From positions 20,992-75,111 of the forward strand of contig CAJUHX010000005.1 of the NCBI GenBank assembly GCA_910586455.1: DNA of 54,120 nt, in the 5' to 3' direction. The position numbers and the translations under genes are program-made. Under the pieces are notes generated by a model. That model was not told where the DNA came from. It saw only the letters and a list, made by a program, of their open reading frames with translations, and made no database searches. This document shows positions 7,117-17,985 of the stretch, piece after piece; position 1 is the first letter of the stretch, and each line of letters starts with the position of its first letter. The stretch comes from an uncultured Muribaculaceae bacterium. Lineage in GTDB: Bacteria; Bacteroidota; Bacteroidia; Bacteroidales; Muribaculaceae.

Positions 7117-7635
7117 TTAGCCTTTGAACACTTTTTCAACCGAGATTCCACGGTTCTGGGCCACTGTAGCCGGCGAACGCATTTCGTCGAGGGCGGCGAT
7201 AGTGGCCTTCACCAGGTTGTGGGGGTTCGACGACCCCTTCGACTTGGCAAGCACGTCGGTAATACCTACACTTTCAAGCACAGCACGCATAGCGCCACCG
7301 GCCTTTACACCGGTACCGTGGCTTGCGGGCTTGAGAATCACGCGCGAGCCGGCGAATTTTGCAACCTGCTCGTGGGGAATGGTACCTTTGTGTACGGGAA
7401 CCTTGATGAGGTTTTTCTTGGCGGCTTCGATACCCTTCTGGATAGCTGCCTGAACTTCGTTGGCTTTGCCGAGGCCCCAGCCTACGATACCATTGTCGTT
7501 ACCAACCACCACGATGGCGGCGAAAGTGAAAGTACGGCCACCTTTGGTTACCTTGGTGACACGGTTGATGGCAACCAGACGATCCTTCAGTTCGATGTCG
7601 TTGGAGCTCTTTACTCTGTTGTTTCTTTTTGCCAT
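7117..7635 (-). CDS. rpsE: 30S ribosomal protein S5
   Basis: uS5 borders the mRNA entry tunnel and influences decoding fidelity. The N-terminal S5 RNA-binding domain (LVAINRVTKVTKGGRTFTFA) and the C-terminal domain (HGTGVKAGGAMRAVLESVGI) are present. The length of 172 is normal. It lies 8 nt after rplR. Confidence 0.97.
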   Translation of the reverse strand: MAKRNNRVKSSNDIELKDRLVAINRVTKVTKGGRTFTFAAIVVVGNDNGIVGWGLGKANEVQAAIQKGIEAAKKNLIKVPVHKGTIPHEQVAKFAGSRVILKPASHGTGVKAGGAMRAVLESVGITDVLAKSKGSSNPHNLVKATIAALDEMRSPATVAQNRGISVEKVFKG

Positions 7636-7643
7636 AGTGATAA

Positions 7644-7985
7644 TTAGAATTTGAGACCGCCTTTGCGAGCTGCGTCGGCGAGCGATTTTACACGACCATG
7701 GAAGAGATAACCGTTACGGTCAAAGACAACTTCGGTGATACCGGCCTCAATGGCTTTCTGTGCGATGGCTTCACCTACCTTGGCGGCAATTTCGATTTTG
7801 GTGCCCTCTTCGATACCCTTCGATGAAGTGGCTACGAGGGTTTTGCCGGCGAGGTCGTCTACGAGCTGCACGTAGATCTGCTTGTTAGAGCGGAACACAG
7901 TCATGCGCGGACGGGCAGCGGTGCCGGAGATTTTGCCGCGGATGCGTGCTTTAATTTTGTTTCTTCTTTGTATCTTAGATATCAT
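7644..7985 (-). CDS. rplR: 50S ribosomal protein L18
   Basis: uL18 brings 5S rRNA to the 50S central protuberance together with uL5. The N-terminal RIRGKISGTAARPRMTVFRS and the C-terminal DRNGYLFHGRVKSLADAARK are family signatures. The length of 113 is normal. Confidence 0.97.
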   Translation of the reverse strand: MISKIQRRNKIKARIRGKISGTAARPRMTVFRSNKQIYVQLVDDLAGKTLVATSSKGIEEGTKIEIAAKVGEAIAQKAIEAGITEVVFDRNGYLFHGRVKSLADAARKGGLKF

Positions 7986-8002
7986 GATGATTTCTTATTT
8001 AC

Positions 8003-8557
8003 TTATTTAGCACCTGCGGACTTACCAGACTTGCGACGGATAACCTCACCGACAAACTTGATACCCTTGCCCTTGTAGGGTTCGGGCTTGCGGAGCGAGC
8101 GGATCTTGGCGCATACCTGGCCGAGAAGCTGCTTGTCGCCGCTTTCAAGAATAATCAGGGGGTTCTTGTTGCGTTCGCTCTTTGCTTCAACCTTTACTTC
8201 GGGCGGAAGCTTGATATATATGGCGTGCGAGAAACCGAGCGAGAGTTCCAGCACCTGGCCGGTGGCTGCTGCACGGTAACCTACACCTACTAATTCCATT
8301 TCCTTGCGATAGCCTTCCGAAACACCTACCACCATGTTGTGGATGAGGGCACGGTAAAGACCGTGCTGCGCGCGGTGTTCGCGATCATCGGTCGGACGGG
8401 TGACAACCACCAGGTTGTCTTCTACCTTTACTTCGAGATCGGGGTTGATGGTCTGGCTGAGTTCGCCCTTGGGGCCCTTAACGGTCACCTTGTGGCCGTC
8501 TACTTTCACGCTTACGCCTGCGGGGAGCGCGATGGGAGCTTTACCTATTCTTGACAT
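8003..8557 (-). CDS. rplF: 50S ribosomal protein L6
   Basis: uL6 sits near the sarcin-ricin loop and the factor-binding site. Two L6 repeats are visible: MSRIGKAPIALPAGVSVKVD onwards, then a second ending in the conserved RKPEPYKGKGIKFVGE segment (about residues 154-169). The length of 184 is typical. It follows rpsH by 18 nt. Confidence 0.97.
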   Translation of the reverse strand: MSRIGKAPIALPAGVSVKVDGHKVTVKGPKGELSQTINPDLEVKVEDNLVVVTRPTDDREHRAQHGLYRALIHNMVVGVSEGYRKEMELVGVGYRAAATGQVLELSLGFSHAIYIKLPPEVKVEAKSERNKNPLIILESGDKQLLGQVCAKIRSLRKPEPYKGKGIKFVGEVIRRKSGKSAGAK

Positions 8558-8575
8558 ACTTAGTTCCTCCTTATA

Positions 8576-8974
8576 TTAGTAGACATAGCACAGAACTTCG
8601 CCGCCGACTTTCTCCTCTGATGCCTGCTTGTTGGTCATCACACCTTTGGAGGTCGACAGGATGGCGATACCTAAACCATTTAATACTCGGGGCATATCTT
8701 TGTAGCCGGTGTACTGGCGGAGACCGGGACGAGATACACGGCGGAGACCCTTGATGGCGTTGACGCGGTCAACGGGATCGTATTTGAGGGCTATCTTGAT
8801 GGTGCCTGCGGGGGTTTCGCCATCGATGAACTTGTAGTTGAGGATATAGCCCTGTTCGAAGAGAATCTTGGTGATTTCCTTCTTCAAGTTTGAGGCGGGA
8901 ACTTCGACCACACGGTGGTTGGCCTTGATCGCGTTTCTCAATCTTGTGAGATAATCTGCTATTGGATCAGTCAT
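8576..8974 (-). CDS. rpsH: 30S ribosomal protein S8
   Basis: uS8 is a primary binder of the 16S central domain and represses the spc operon in E. coli by binding mRNA near rplE. The start MTDPIADYLTRLRNAI and the C-terminal block STSKGVMTNKQASEEKVGGE are diagnostic. The length of 132 is normal. A small hairpin lies in the 82-nt gap before it. Confidence 0.97.
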   Translation of the reverse strand: MTDPIADYLTRLRNAIKANHRVVEVPASNLKKEITKILFEQGYILNYKFIDGETPAGTIKIALKYDPVDRVNAIKGLRRVSRPGLRQYTGYKDMPRVLNGLGIAILSTSKGVMTNKQASEEKVGGEVLCYVY

Positions 8975-8995
8975 TTTTATTATTGTTTAAATTGA

Positions 8996-9010
8996 TTGGG
9001 ATTTTCCCAA
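8996..9010. other. Small perfect hairpin in the rpsN-rpsH gap
   Basis: TTGGGA and TCCCAA (8996-9001 and 9005-9010) surround a TTT loop inside the 82-nt gap before rpsH, one of the longer gaps in the spc part of the cluster. It could be an RNA processing or regulatory hairpin. No U-tract follows, so a terminator is unlikely. Confidence 0.35.
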
Positions 9011-9056
9011 CAATATTTAATACTCTTGTAAGTATCTGTGGAGCATTATGCGAGGC

Positions 9057-9335
9057 TTACCAGCTTGCTTTTTTTACTCCGGGGATGAGGCCGGCCGATG
9101 CCATTTCGCGGAACTGGATACGCGACAGGCCGAACTGGCGCATGTAGCCCTTGGGACGACCGGTAATGGAGCAACGGTTGTGCAGACGCACGCTCGAGGC
9201 GTTCTTGGGCAGGAGCTGCAGAGCCTGATATGCCTCGTAGTCGCCGGCAGCCTTGAGAGCGGCCTTCTTGGCGGCATATTTGGCCACGAGTTTGGCGCGC
9301 TTCACCTCGCGGGCCTTCATTGATTCTTTAGCCAT
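9057..9335 (-). CDS. rpsN: 30S ribosomal protein S14, zinc-less long type
   Basis: uS14 is a late-assembling protein of the 30S head. At 92 residues, with a basic N-terminal half (KAREVKRAKLVAKYAAKKAA) and the RCSITGRPKGYMRQFGLSRI motif, it is the long form lacking the CxxC zinc pairs of the short form. The C-terminus ends KKASW as expected. Like rpmJ in this operon, it needs no zinc. Confidence 0.96.
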   Translation of the reverse strand: MAKESMKAREVKRAKLVAKYAAKKAALKAAGDYEAYQALQLLPKNASSVRLHNRCSITGRPKGYMRQFGLSRIQFREMASAGLIPGVKKASW

Positions 9336-9361
9336 ATTGGTGTATTAGCTTTTGAAGTTTA

Positions 9362-9904
9362 TTATTTGTTCTTGAAGGGAAGACCGAAATGCTTCAGCAG
9401 GGCGAAACCTTCTTCGTCGGTGTTGGCCGAGGTCACGAAGGTGATGTTCATACCCATGAGCTTGTTGATAGCGTCGATGTTGATTTCGGGGAAGATAATC
9501 TGCTCGGTGATGCCGAGGGTGTAGTTACCACGGCCGTCGAGCTTGCCTTCGATACCCTTGAAGTCGCGGATACGGGGCAGGGCCACACGAATCAGACGCT
9601 CCAGAAATTCGTACATCTTGTCGCGACGGAGAGTAACCATCACGCCGATGGGCATTTTTTTACGGAGCTTGAAATTAGAGATGTCCTTTCTCGAAAGGGT
9701 GGCTACTGCCTTCTGACCGGTGATTGCGGTAAGCTCGTTGATGGCGTTCTCAATGAGTTTCTTGTCCTGGGTAGCAGCACCGAGACCCTGGTTGATAACA
9801 ATCTTCTTGAGCTTGGGCACCTGCATCACGGTAGTGTAACCGAATTCTTTTTCAAGAGCGGGAACGATACGTTCCTTATAGTCGTTGTGAAGAGTAGTGC
9901 TCAT
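9362..9904 (-). CDS. rplE: 50S ribosomal protein L5
   Basis: uL5 binds 5S rRNA and contacts the P-site tRNA. The VPKLKKIVINQGLGAA segment near the N-terminus and the later IFPEINIDAINKLMGMNITF block are diagnostic. The length of 180 is normal. Its ATG overlaps the rplX stop by one base (TAATG), which points to translational coupling. Confidence 0.97.
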   Translation of the reverse strand: MSTTLHNDYKERIVPALEKEFGYTTVMQVPKLKKIVINQGLGAATQDKKLIENAINELTAITGQKAVATLSRKDISNFKLRKKMPIGVMVTLRRDKMYEFLERLIRVALPRIRDFKGIEGKLDGRGNYTLGITEQIIFPEINIDAINKLMGMNITFVTSANTDEEGFALLKHFGLPFKNK

Positions 9905-10221
9905 TACTTGATTTCCTTTCCTGATTTTTTGGCGATACGAACCTTTTTGCCATCTTCGCGTTTGATAGCTATACGGGTAGCTTTACCCGAAGCAGGGTCG
10001 ATAAGGCTTACATTAGAAACATGGATGGGAGCCTCGATTTTGATAAGGCCACCCTGGGGATGCTTGGCCGAAGGCTTGGTAGCCTTGGTGACTATGTTGA
10101 CACCCTCCACGAGGACACGCTGCTTTTCGCGGTCTACGCTGAGCACACGTCCTTTCTCGCCACGGCTTTCGCCGGCGAGAACAATGACGTTGTCACCCTT
10201 TTTGATATTGATTTTGCTCAT
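9904..10221 (-). CDS. rplX: 50S ribosomal protein L24
   Basis: uL24 starts 50S assembly and sits at the tunnel exit. The KOW motif is at the N-terminus (KKGDNVIVLAGESRGEKGRV, residues about 7-26). At 105 residues it is a normal length. Its stop overlaps the rplE start by one base. Confidence 0.97.
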   Translation of the reverse strand: MSKINIKKGDNVIVLAGESRGEKGRVLSVDREKQRVLVEGVNIVTKATKPSAKHPQGGLIKIEAPIHVSNVSLIDPASGKATRIAIKREDGKKVRIAKKSGKEIK

Positions 10222-10250
10222 TACTTTCTTTCTGTTTTACTTGTTTAGCT

Positions 10251-10616
10251 TTAGAGTACTTCCGGAGCCAATGAGACGATTTTCATGTTAGTTGCACGGA
10301 GTTCGCGAGCCACCGGACCGAAGATACGGGTGCCGCGGAGTTCACCGGCGTTGTTAAGAAGCACGCATGCATTGTCGTCGAAACGGATGTAGCTGCCGTC
10401 GGGACGGCGGATTTCCTTCTTGGTGCGTACCACCACTGCCTTCGATACGGTGCCTTTCTTGACATCGGAGCTGGGAATCACGCTCTTTACAGAAACTACG
10501 ATGATATCGCCAACCGAGGCATAGCGGCGACCGGTGCCGCCGAGGACGTGGATGCAGAGTGCTTCTTTTGCGCCGCTGTTGTCAGCAACAGTAAGGCGCG
10601 ATTCAGACTGTATCAT
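10251..10616 (-). CDS. rplN: 50S ribosomal protein L14
   Basis: uL14 lies at the subunit interface and forms intersubunit bridges. The start MIQSESRLTVADNSGAKEAL and the GTRIFGPVARELR block near the C-terminus are hallmarks. The length of 121 is near exact for the family. Confidence 0.98.
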   Translation of the reverse strand: MIQSESRLTVADNSGAKEALCIHVLGGTGRRYASVGDIIVVSVKSVIPSSDVKKGTVSKAVVVRTKKEIRRPDGSYIRFDDNACVLLNNAGELRGTRIFGPVARELRATNMKIVSLAPEVL

Positions 10617-10619
10617 TGC

Positions 10620-10877
10620 TTACTTAACTTTTTCGATGATTTCAACTAATCTCCATCTTTTGGTTTTGCTCAGAGGGCGAGTTTCCATCAGACGTACGGT
10701 ATCGCCTATAGAACATTCGTTCTTTTCGTCGTGGGCGTGATACTTTTTGGTCTTGTTTACAAACTTACCATAGATGGGGTGCTTTTCTTTCCATTTCACG
10801 GTTACGGTGATGGTCTTGTCACCCTTGTTGCTCGACACAACCCCAATACGTTCTTTTCTTAAGTTTCTTGTTTCCAT
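10620..10877 (-). CDS. rpsQ: 30S ribosomal protein S17
   Basis: uS17 is a primary 16S binder with an OB fold. RKERIGVVSSNKGDKTITV and the later CSIGDTVRLMETRPLSKTKR are diagnostic. The length of 85 is normal. It is separated from rplN by 3 nt. Confidence 0.97.
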   Translation of the reverse strand: METRNLRKERIGVVSSNKGDKTITVTVKWKEKHPIYGKFVNKTKKYHAHDEKNECSIGDTVRLMETRPLSKTKRWRLVEIIEKVK

Positions 10878-10886
10878 TTCTTGGGA

Positions 10887-11084
10887 TTATTTATTGTTAA
10901 GTTCGCGCTGACGCAGCTCTGTTTTGACACGTGCAATCATGCGACGGTCGGCAGTAATCTTTGCGGGATTGTCGACTGGGGTTACGGCGTGGTTGACCTT
11001 AAGCTGGAGGTATTCTTTCTCCATCTGGGCCAGACGTTCCTTGAGGTCGGCAGTGCTGAGTTCTTTGATTTCTTCTTTTTTCAT
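10887..11084 (-). CDS. rpmC: 50S ribosomal protein L29
   Basis: uL29 forms part of the tunnel-exit platform where SRP and trigger factor dock. The two-helix family pattern is visible (MKKEEIKELSTADLKERLAQ, then DNPAKITADRRMIARVKTEL). The length of 65 is normal. Confidence 0.96.
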   Translation of the reverse strand: MKKEEIKELSTADLKERLAQMEKEYLQLKVNHAVTPVDNPAKITADRRMIARVKTELRQRELNNK

Positions 11085-11097
11085 AACTTACCGGGGC

Positions 11098-11529
11098 TTA
11101 CACGTTTTGAGTGGCGTCGTAGTCGCGACGAACCACAAACTTGGTGGTTACGGGGAGCTTCTGGGCAGCCAGACGGAGTGCTTCCTTGGCTATTTCGTAG
11201 CTCACACCTTCAACTTCGAGGATTATACGGCCGGGGGTCACAGGTGCCACGAAGCCTTCCGGCGAACCTTTACCTTTACCCATGCGGACTTCAGCCGGCT
11301 TCTTGGTGATGGGCTTATCCGGGAAGATACGAATCCAGATTTGACCCTGACGCTGCATATAACGTGTTACCGCGATACGGGCGGCTTCGATCTGACGACC
11401 GGTAATCCACTTGGATTCGAGGGTCTTGATGCCGAACGAGCCGAACGCCAGCTGATTGCCACGCTGGGCAATGCCTTTCATACGGCCTTTCTGCTGGCGG
11501 CGGAATTTGGTTTTCTTCGGTTGTAACAT
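11098..11529 (-). CDS. rplP: 50S ribosomal protein L16
   Basis: uL16 lies near the A site and the peptidyl-transferase centre and is a late assembly protein. MLQPKKTKFRRQQKGRMKGI and GKGKGSPEGFVAPVTPGRII are hallmarks. The length of 143 is normal. Confidence 0.97.
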   Translation of the reverse strand: MLQPKKTKFRRQQKGRMKGIAQRGNQLAFGSFGIKTLESKWITGRQIEAARIAVTRYMQRQGQIWIRIFPDKPITKKPAEVRMGKGKGSPEGFVAPVTPGRIILEVEGVSYEIAKEALRLAAQKLPVTTKFVVRRDYDATQNV

Positions 11530-11551
11530 TTTCTATGAATGTCTGAGAGGT

Positions 11552-12286
11552 TTAACGATTGTTTCTTGCGCGACGGAAACCACCACGGCGGGGTGCGCCG
11601 TTACCGGCTGCCGGACGATTTTCCTTCTGGTTGCTTGCGAAAGAAGGAGCGAGATCTCGCTTGCCGTAAACTTCGCCACGGCAAATCCATACCTTCACGC
11701 CAATCACACCTACCTTGGTGTGTGCTTCTACCAGTGCGTAGTCGATATCGGCACGGAGAGTGTGAAGGGGAGTACGGCCTTCCTTAAACATTTCGCTGCG
11801 GGCCATTTCGGCGTTGTTCAGACGACCCGACACCTGTACCTTGATGCCTTCGGCACCGGCACGCATGGTGCTTGCCACCGCCATCTTTACGGCACGGCGA
11901 TAAGCTACCTTGCCTTCAATCTGGCGAGCGATGTTCGAGGCTACGATAGTGGCATCGAGTTCCGGACGTTTAACCTCAAAAATATTTATCTGCACGTCCT
12001 TATCGGTGATTGTCTTGAGTTCCTCTTTGAGCTTCTCAACATCCTTGCCGCCACGACCGATGATGATACCGGGGCGCGAGGTGCAAACGGTGATGGTGAT
12101 AAGTTTGAGAGTGCGTTCAATCACGATACGCGACACGCTGCAAGTAGCCAGACGCGCGTTCAGGTACTTGCGCAGCTTGTAATCCTCGAGGATTGTGTCG
12201 CCTTGTTTTTTGCCGTCAGCCCAGTTGGAGTCCCAACCGCGGATGACGCCCAAGCGGTTGCTGATAGGATTTACTTTCTGTCCCAT
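11552..12286 (-). CDS. rpsC: 30S ribosomal protein S3
   Basis: uS3 lies at the mRNA entry site and has helicase-like function. The N-terminal MGQKVNPISNRLGVIRGWDS, the KH domain with PGIIIGRGGKDVEKLKEELK and the C-terminal half with GRLNNAEMARSE are all present. At 244 residues it has a Gly/Arg/Asn-rich tail. Confidence 0.98.
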   Translation of the reverse strand: MGQKVNPISNRLGVIRGWDSNWADGKKQGDTILEDYKLRKYLNARLATCSVSRIVIERTLKLITITVCTSRPGIIIGRGGKDVEKLKEELKTITDKDVQINIFEVKRPELDATIVASNIARQIEGKVAYRRAVKMAVASTMRAGAEGIKVQVSGRLNNAEMARSEMFKEGRTPLHTLRADIDYALVEAHTKVGVIGVKVWICRGEVYGKRDLAPSFASNQKENRPAAGNGAPRRGGFRRARNNR

Positions 12287-12308
12287 AGTTTATTTAATCC
12301 TCGTGGTT

Positions 12309-12707
12309 TTAGTTATTTTCAATAGTGTCTACTACGATAGTGACGTGGTTTGAGCGCTTGCGGATACGGTAGCCGCGACCCTGGGGAGCTGTGCGCAGAC
12401 GCTTCAGCATAGGGGCGGGGTTAACGTATATAGTGCTTATGTAGAGCTCGCCGGATTCGGCTTTGCGCTCGTTTTTCTGTTCCCAGTTAGCCACAGCCGA
12501 GCGGAGAAGTTTTTCCAGACGGGCAGCAGCCTCTTTGTTTGAGAACTTGAGCATGCCCAGAGCGCGGAACACTTCTTTGCCGCGGACCATATCGGCTACA
12601 AGACGCATCTTGCGGGGGGAAGTAGGAACGTTGGTAAGCTTGGCGAAGGCCACGGACTTACGTTCTTCCTTCATTTTGTCGGCGGAAATTCTTTTTCTTA
12701 CACCCAT
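12309..12707 (-). CDS. rplV: 50S ribosomal protein L22
   Basis: uL22 lines the exit tunnel, and changes in its loop can give macrolide resistance. TSPRKMRLVADMVRGKEV at the N-terminus and PQGRGYRIRKRSNHVTI at the end of the loop are family motifs, and I see no deletion of the loop. The 132-residue form begins with a short basic extension common in Bacteroidetes. Confidence 0.97.
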   Translation of the reverse strand: MGVRKRISADKMKEERKSVAFAKLTNVPTSPRKMRLVADMVRGKEVFRALGMLKFSNKEAAARLEKLLRSAVANWEQKNERKAESGELYISTIYVNPAPMLKRLRTAPQGRGYRIRKRSNHVTIVVDTIENN

Positions 12708-12751
12708 TTTATTTGATTCTTTTTATTTATCAAAGATGATTAGAGGCCCGG

Positions 12752-13021
12752 TTATTTTTTCTTGTTACCGGCGTGGCCGCGGAAGTTACGAGTGGGAGCG
12801 AACTCACCGAGCTTGTGACCTACCATGTTTTCGGTTACATAAACGGGAATAAACTTGTTGCCGTTGTGAACCGCAAAAGTATGGCCTACAAATTCGGGGG
12901 CGATCATGGAAGCGCGGCTCCAGGTCTTGATGACATTCTTCTTGCCGGAAGCTTCCATATCAGCTACCTTCTTTTCGAGCTTTACGCTGATAAAGGGGCC
13001 TTTTTTTAATGAACGACTCAT
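12752..13021 (-). CDS. rpsS: 30S ribosomal protein S19
   Basis: uS19 is in the 30S head, forms a complex with S13 and touches the P/A-site tRNAs. MSRSLKKGPFISVKLEKKV and VGHKLGEFAPTRNFRGHAG are diagnostic. The length of 89 is normal. Confidence 0.98.
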   Translation of the reverse strand: MSRSLKKGPFISVKLEKKVADMEASGKKNVIKTWSRASMIAPEFVGHTFAVHNGNKFIPVYVTENMVGHKLGEFAPTRNFRGHAGNKKK

Positions 13022-13040
13022 AATTACTTAATTAATCAGA

Positions 13041-13868
13041 TTACTTTTTACGTCTTTCGATGATGTACTTCGACGAGTGCTTCTTGGGCGCACGAGTCTT
13101 CAGGCCCTTAGCGTACAGACCCTTGCGCGAACGGGGATGACCACCGCTTGCACGGCCTTCACCACCACCCATGGGGTGATCGACAGGGTTCATAACTACG
13201 CCGCGGTTGCGGGGACGACGGCCGAGCCAACGGCTGCGACCGGCCTTGCCGGAGCGCTCGAGCGAGTGCTCGCTGTTGCCAACCACACCGATAGTGGCCT
13301 TGCAGGCGCTGAGCACCTTGCGAGTTTCGCCCGAAGGTAATTTGATAATCGCGTAATTTCCCTCGCGGGAGATGAGCTGAGCAAAGGTACCGGCGCTACG
13401 TGCCATGAAGGCGCCCTGACCGGGACGGAGCTCGATGTTGTGGATTATGGTACCTACAGGAATAACGCTCAGAGGCAGGCAGTTGCCTACTTCGGGAGCT
13501 GCATCGGCGCCGCTCATCACAGTGGTGCCGACCTGAAGGCCATTGGGTGCGATGATGTAAGTTTTTACGCCGTCAGCATAGTAAAGCAGGGCGATACGAG
13601 CCGAACGGTTGGGATCGTATTCGATAGACTTCACTACTGCGGGAACTCCATCTTTGTTTCTCTTAAAGTCAATCATGCGGTATTTGCGCTTGTGACCACC
13701 ACCAAGGTAACGGGTGGTTAGATGGCCCTCGGCGTTGCGACCGCCGGATGCACGTTTACCGACTGTAAGAGATTTTTCCGGTGTAGTAGCAGTGATCGTA
13801 CCTTTGAATACACCGATAACTTTGTGTCTTTGCCCGGGAGTTGTGGGCTTGAATTTTCTTACTGCCAT
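13041..13868 (-). CDS. rplB: 50S ribosomal protein L2
   Basis: uL2 is essential for subunit association and peptidyl-transfer geometry. The N-terminal OB-type and SH3-like domains are followed by the conserved C-terminal block NPVDHPMGGGEGRASGGH (about residues 222-239), including the histidine next to the catalytic centre. The length of 275 is typical. Confidence 0.98.
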   Translation of the reverse strand: MAVRKFKPTTPGQRHKVIGVFKGTITATTPEKSLTVGKRASGGRNAEGHLTTRYLGGGHKRKYRMIDFKRNKDGVPAVVKSIEYDPNRSARIALLYYADGVKTYIIAPNGLQVGTTVMSGADAAPEVGNCLPLSVIPVGTIIHNIELRPGQGAFMARSAGTFAQLISREGNYAIIKLPSGETRKVLSACKATIGVVGNSEHSLERSGKAGRSRWLGRRPRNRGVVMNPVDHPMGGGEGRASGGHPRSRKGLYAKGLKTRAPKKHSSKYIIERRKK

Positions 13869-13873
13869 TTTTA

Positions 13874-14164
13874 TTAGATATTGCTATAGAAGTCGATAGT
13901 CTGGCCTTCGGCTAATGTAATGAAGGCTTTTTTCCAGCGGCTGGTGTTACCGCGGAGCAGACCGCTCTTAGTCCAGCGCGACTTGTTTTTGCCGCGGACA
14001 ACAGCGGTGTTAACCCGAACAACCTTAACGCCGTAGAGCTGCTCAACCAGGGCCTTGATCTGGTACTTGTTGGCCTCGGGAGATACACAGAAAGTGTAGC
14101 GGTTAAGCTTTTCGGTAAGCTTGGTTGCCTTTTCGGTAACGATTGGTTTGATCATTATATCCAT
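13874..14164 (-). CDS. rplW: 50S ribosomal protein L23
   Basis: uL23 is the docking site for trigger factor and SRP at the tunnel exit. MDIMIKPIVTEKATKLTEKL and the YGVKVVRVNT segment fit the family. The length of 96 is typical. Its start lies 21 nt after rplD. Confidence 0.96.
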   Translation of the reverse strand: MDIMIKPIVTEKATKLTEKLNRYTFCVSPEANKYQIKALVEQLYGVKVVRVNTAVVRGKNKSRWTKSGLLRGNTSRWKKAFITLAEGQTIDFYSNI

Positions 14165-14185
14165 TGTGATAAAGTCTCCTTAGGA

Positions 14186-14806
14186 TTAAAGTTTATTAAT
14201 AAAGTCAAGGCTATCTTCGGTGAGGATGATAGCGTTGTGGTTGAGCACGGCATAGGTGTTGATGTCGCATGCGCGCATCGTATCGGCACCCGGCACGTTT
14301 CGAGCAGACAAATATACGTTTTTATTTTCACTTGCCGAAACGAGAAGCACCTTTTTGCCGTCAACTTTAAGATTTTTAGTAAAGTTTACGAATTCTTTAG
14401 TTTTGGGAGCCTCGAATTCGAAGTTCTCAACCACTACGATGTTGCCCTGCTGGGCAGCAACGGTGAGAGCGCTGCGGCGTGCGAGCTGCTTAACTTTCTG
14501 GTTGAGTTTGAAGCGGTAGTCGCGGGGACGGGGACCGAACACACGGCCACCACCGACGAGTACAGGCGAGTTGATGTCGCCGATACGGCTGCCGCCGCCG
14601 CCCTTCTGCTTGTGGAGTTTGCGGGTAGAACCCGATACTTCGCTGCGTTCCTTTGACTTGTGAGTGCCCTGACGCTGGTTGGCCAGATACTGCTTAACGT
14701 CGAGGTATACGGCATGCTCGTTGGCATCTACTGCAAACACTTCGTCGCTGAGGACAGCCTTGCGACCGGTGTCTTTACCTTCTTTATTGTATATAGCGAG
14801 TTCCAT
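14186..14806 (-). CDS. rplD: 50S ribosomal protein L4
   Basis: uL4 extends a loop into the exit tunnel and in E. coli also represses the S10 operon. The core QRQGTHKSKERSEVSGSTRK followed by HKQKGGGGSRIGDINSP is the tunnel loop. I chose ATG 14806 (MELAIYNKEG), 206 residues, because it matches the family N-terminus. An upstream in-frame ATG at 14818 would overlap the end of rplC. Confidence 0.96.
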   Translation of the reverse strand: MELAIYNKEGKDTGRKAVLSDEVFAVDANEHAVYLDVKQYLANQRQGTHKSKERSEVSGSTRKLHKQKGGGGSRIGDINSPVLVGGGRVFGPRPRDYRFKLNQKVKQLARRSALTVAAQQGNIVVVENFEFEAPKTKEFVNFTKNLKVDGKKVLLVSASENKNVYLSARNVPGADTMRACDINTYAVLNHNAIILTEDSLDFINKL

Positions 14807-14807
14807 A

Positions 14808-15425
14808 TTACTTCTCAATTAAAACGATTGAACCTTTGCTTCCGGGAATAGAACCCTTGATCATTAATACGTTGTGTTCGGCGATTACTTTCACAACCTG
14901 GAGGTTCTGAACAGTTACGCGCTGGTTGCCCATCTGGCCGGCCATACGCATGCCTTTGAACACCTTTGCGGGATAAGAGCAGGCACCTACCGAACCGGGG
15001 GCACGCAGACGGTTGTGCTGGCCGTGGGTGGCCTGGCCTACACCGCCGAAACCATGGCGTTTTACAACACCCTGGAAACCTTTACCCTTGCTGGTACCGA
15101 TTACGTCAACGAAGTCTGCTTCGGTGAAGAGGTCGACAGTGATGGTGTCGCCCAGTTTGTATTCACCGTCAAAACCTTTGAACTCGGCCAAGTGACGCTT
15201 GGGAGTTACACCGGCTTTCTGGAAGTGACCGAGTTCGGGTTTGGTGCAATGCTTTTCCTTCTGCTCGCCGAAGCCAAGCTGGAGGGCATTGTAACCGTCG
15301 GACTCAACGGTCTTAACCTGAGTAACTACACAAGGACCTACTTCGATAACAGTGCACGGCACATTCTTGCCGTCGGCACTGAATACGGATGTCATTCCGA
15401 CTTTTTTTCCAATTAATCCTGGCAT
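14808..15425 (-). CDS. rplC: 50S ribosomal protein L3
   Basis: uL3 binds near the 3' end of 23S rRNA and helps start assembly. MPGLIGKKVGMTSVF at the N-terminus and GVVKRHGFGGVGQATHGQHN are hallmarks; the Gln in this loop is the residue methylated in some bacteria. The length of 205 is normal. The stop lies one base before the rplD ATG. Confidence 0.97.
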   Translation of the reverse strand: MPGLIGKKVGMTSVFSADGKNVPCTVIEVGPCVVTQVKTVESDGYNALQLGFGEQKEKHCTKPELGHFQKAGVTPKRHLAEFKGFDGEYKLGDTITVDLFTEADFVDVIGTSKGKGFQGVVKRHGFGGVGQATHGQHNRLRAPGSVGACSYPAKVFKGMRMAGQMGNQRVTVQNLQVVKVIAEHNVLMIKGSIPGSKGSIVLIEK

Positions 15426-15481
15426 TTCTCTGTTTGTTTTGAATTGTTTAGTTTAATTTTCTTTTCTCAAATCTCGGGGCA

Positions 15482-15787
15482 TCAGACCTTGATTTCCACT
15501 TCCACACCGCTGGGGAGTTCGAGCTTCATGAGAGCGTCGACTGTTTTGGCGGTGGAGTTGTAGATGTCGATCAGACGCTTGAACGACGACAGCTGGAACT
15601 GTTCGCGCGACTTCTTGTTAACGAAGGTCGAGCGGTTGACAGTGAAGATGCGCTTGTGGGTGGGCAGGGGAATGGGACCGCTGATCACCGCACCGGTAGC
15701 TTTCACAGTCTTTACGATCTTTTCTGCCGACTTGTCGACGAGATTGTGGTCGTAAGATTTGAGTTTGATTCTGATTTTTTGGCTCAT
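15482..15787 (-). CDS. rpsJ: 30S ribosomal protein S10
   Basis: uS10 is in the 30S head and doubles as the antitermination factor NusE. MSQKIRIKLKSYDHNLVDKS, then GPIPLPTHKRIFTVNRS, are diagnostic. The length of 101 is normal. It follows fusA directly after a 28-nt gap; no tuf gene lies between them, unlike in E. coli. Confidence 0.97.
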   Translation of the reverse strand: MSQKIRIKLKSYDHNLVDKSAEKIVKTVKATGAVISGPIPLPTHKRIFTVNRSTFVNKKSREQFQLSSFKRLIDIYNSTAKTVDALMKLELPSGVEVEIKV

Positions 15788-15815
15788 ATCGTGTTAATGA
15801 TGTATTGTTGAGACA

Positions 15816-17942
<2,127 letters not shown>

Positions 17943-17985
17943 TTTGTTTTCCTTGCTTGGATGTCTGAATCAATGAATAAAAAAA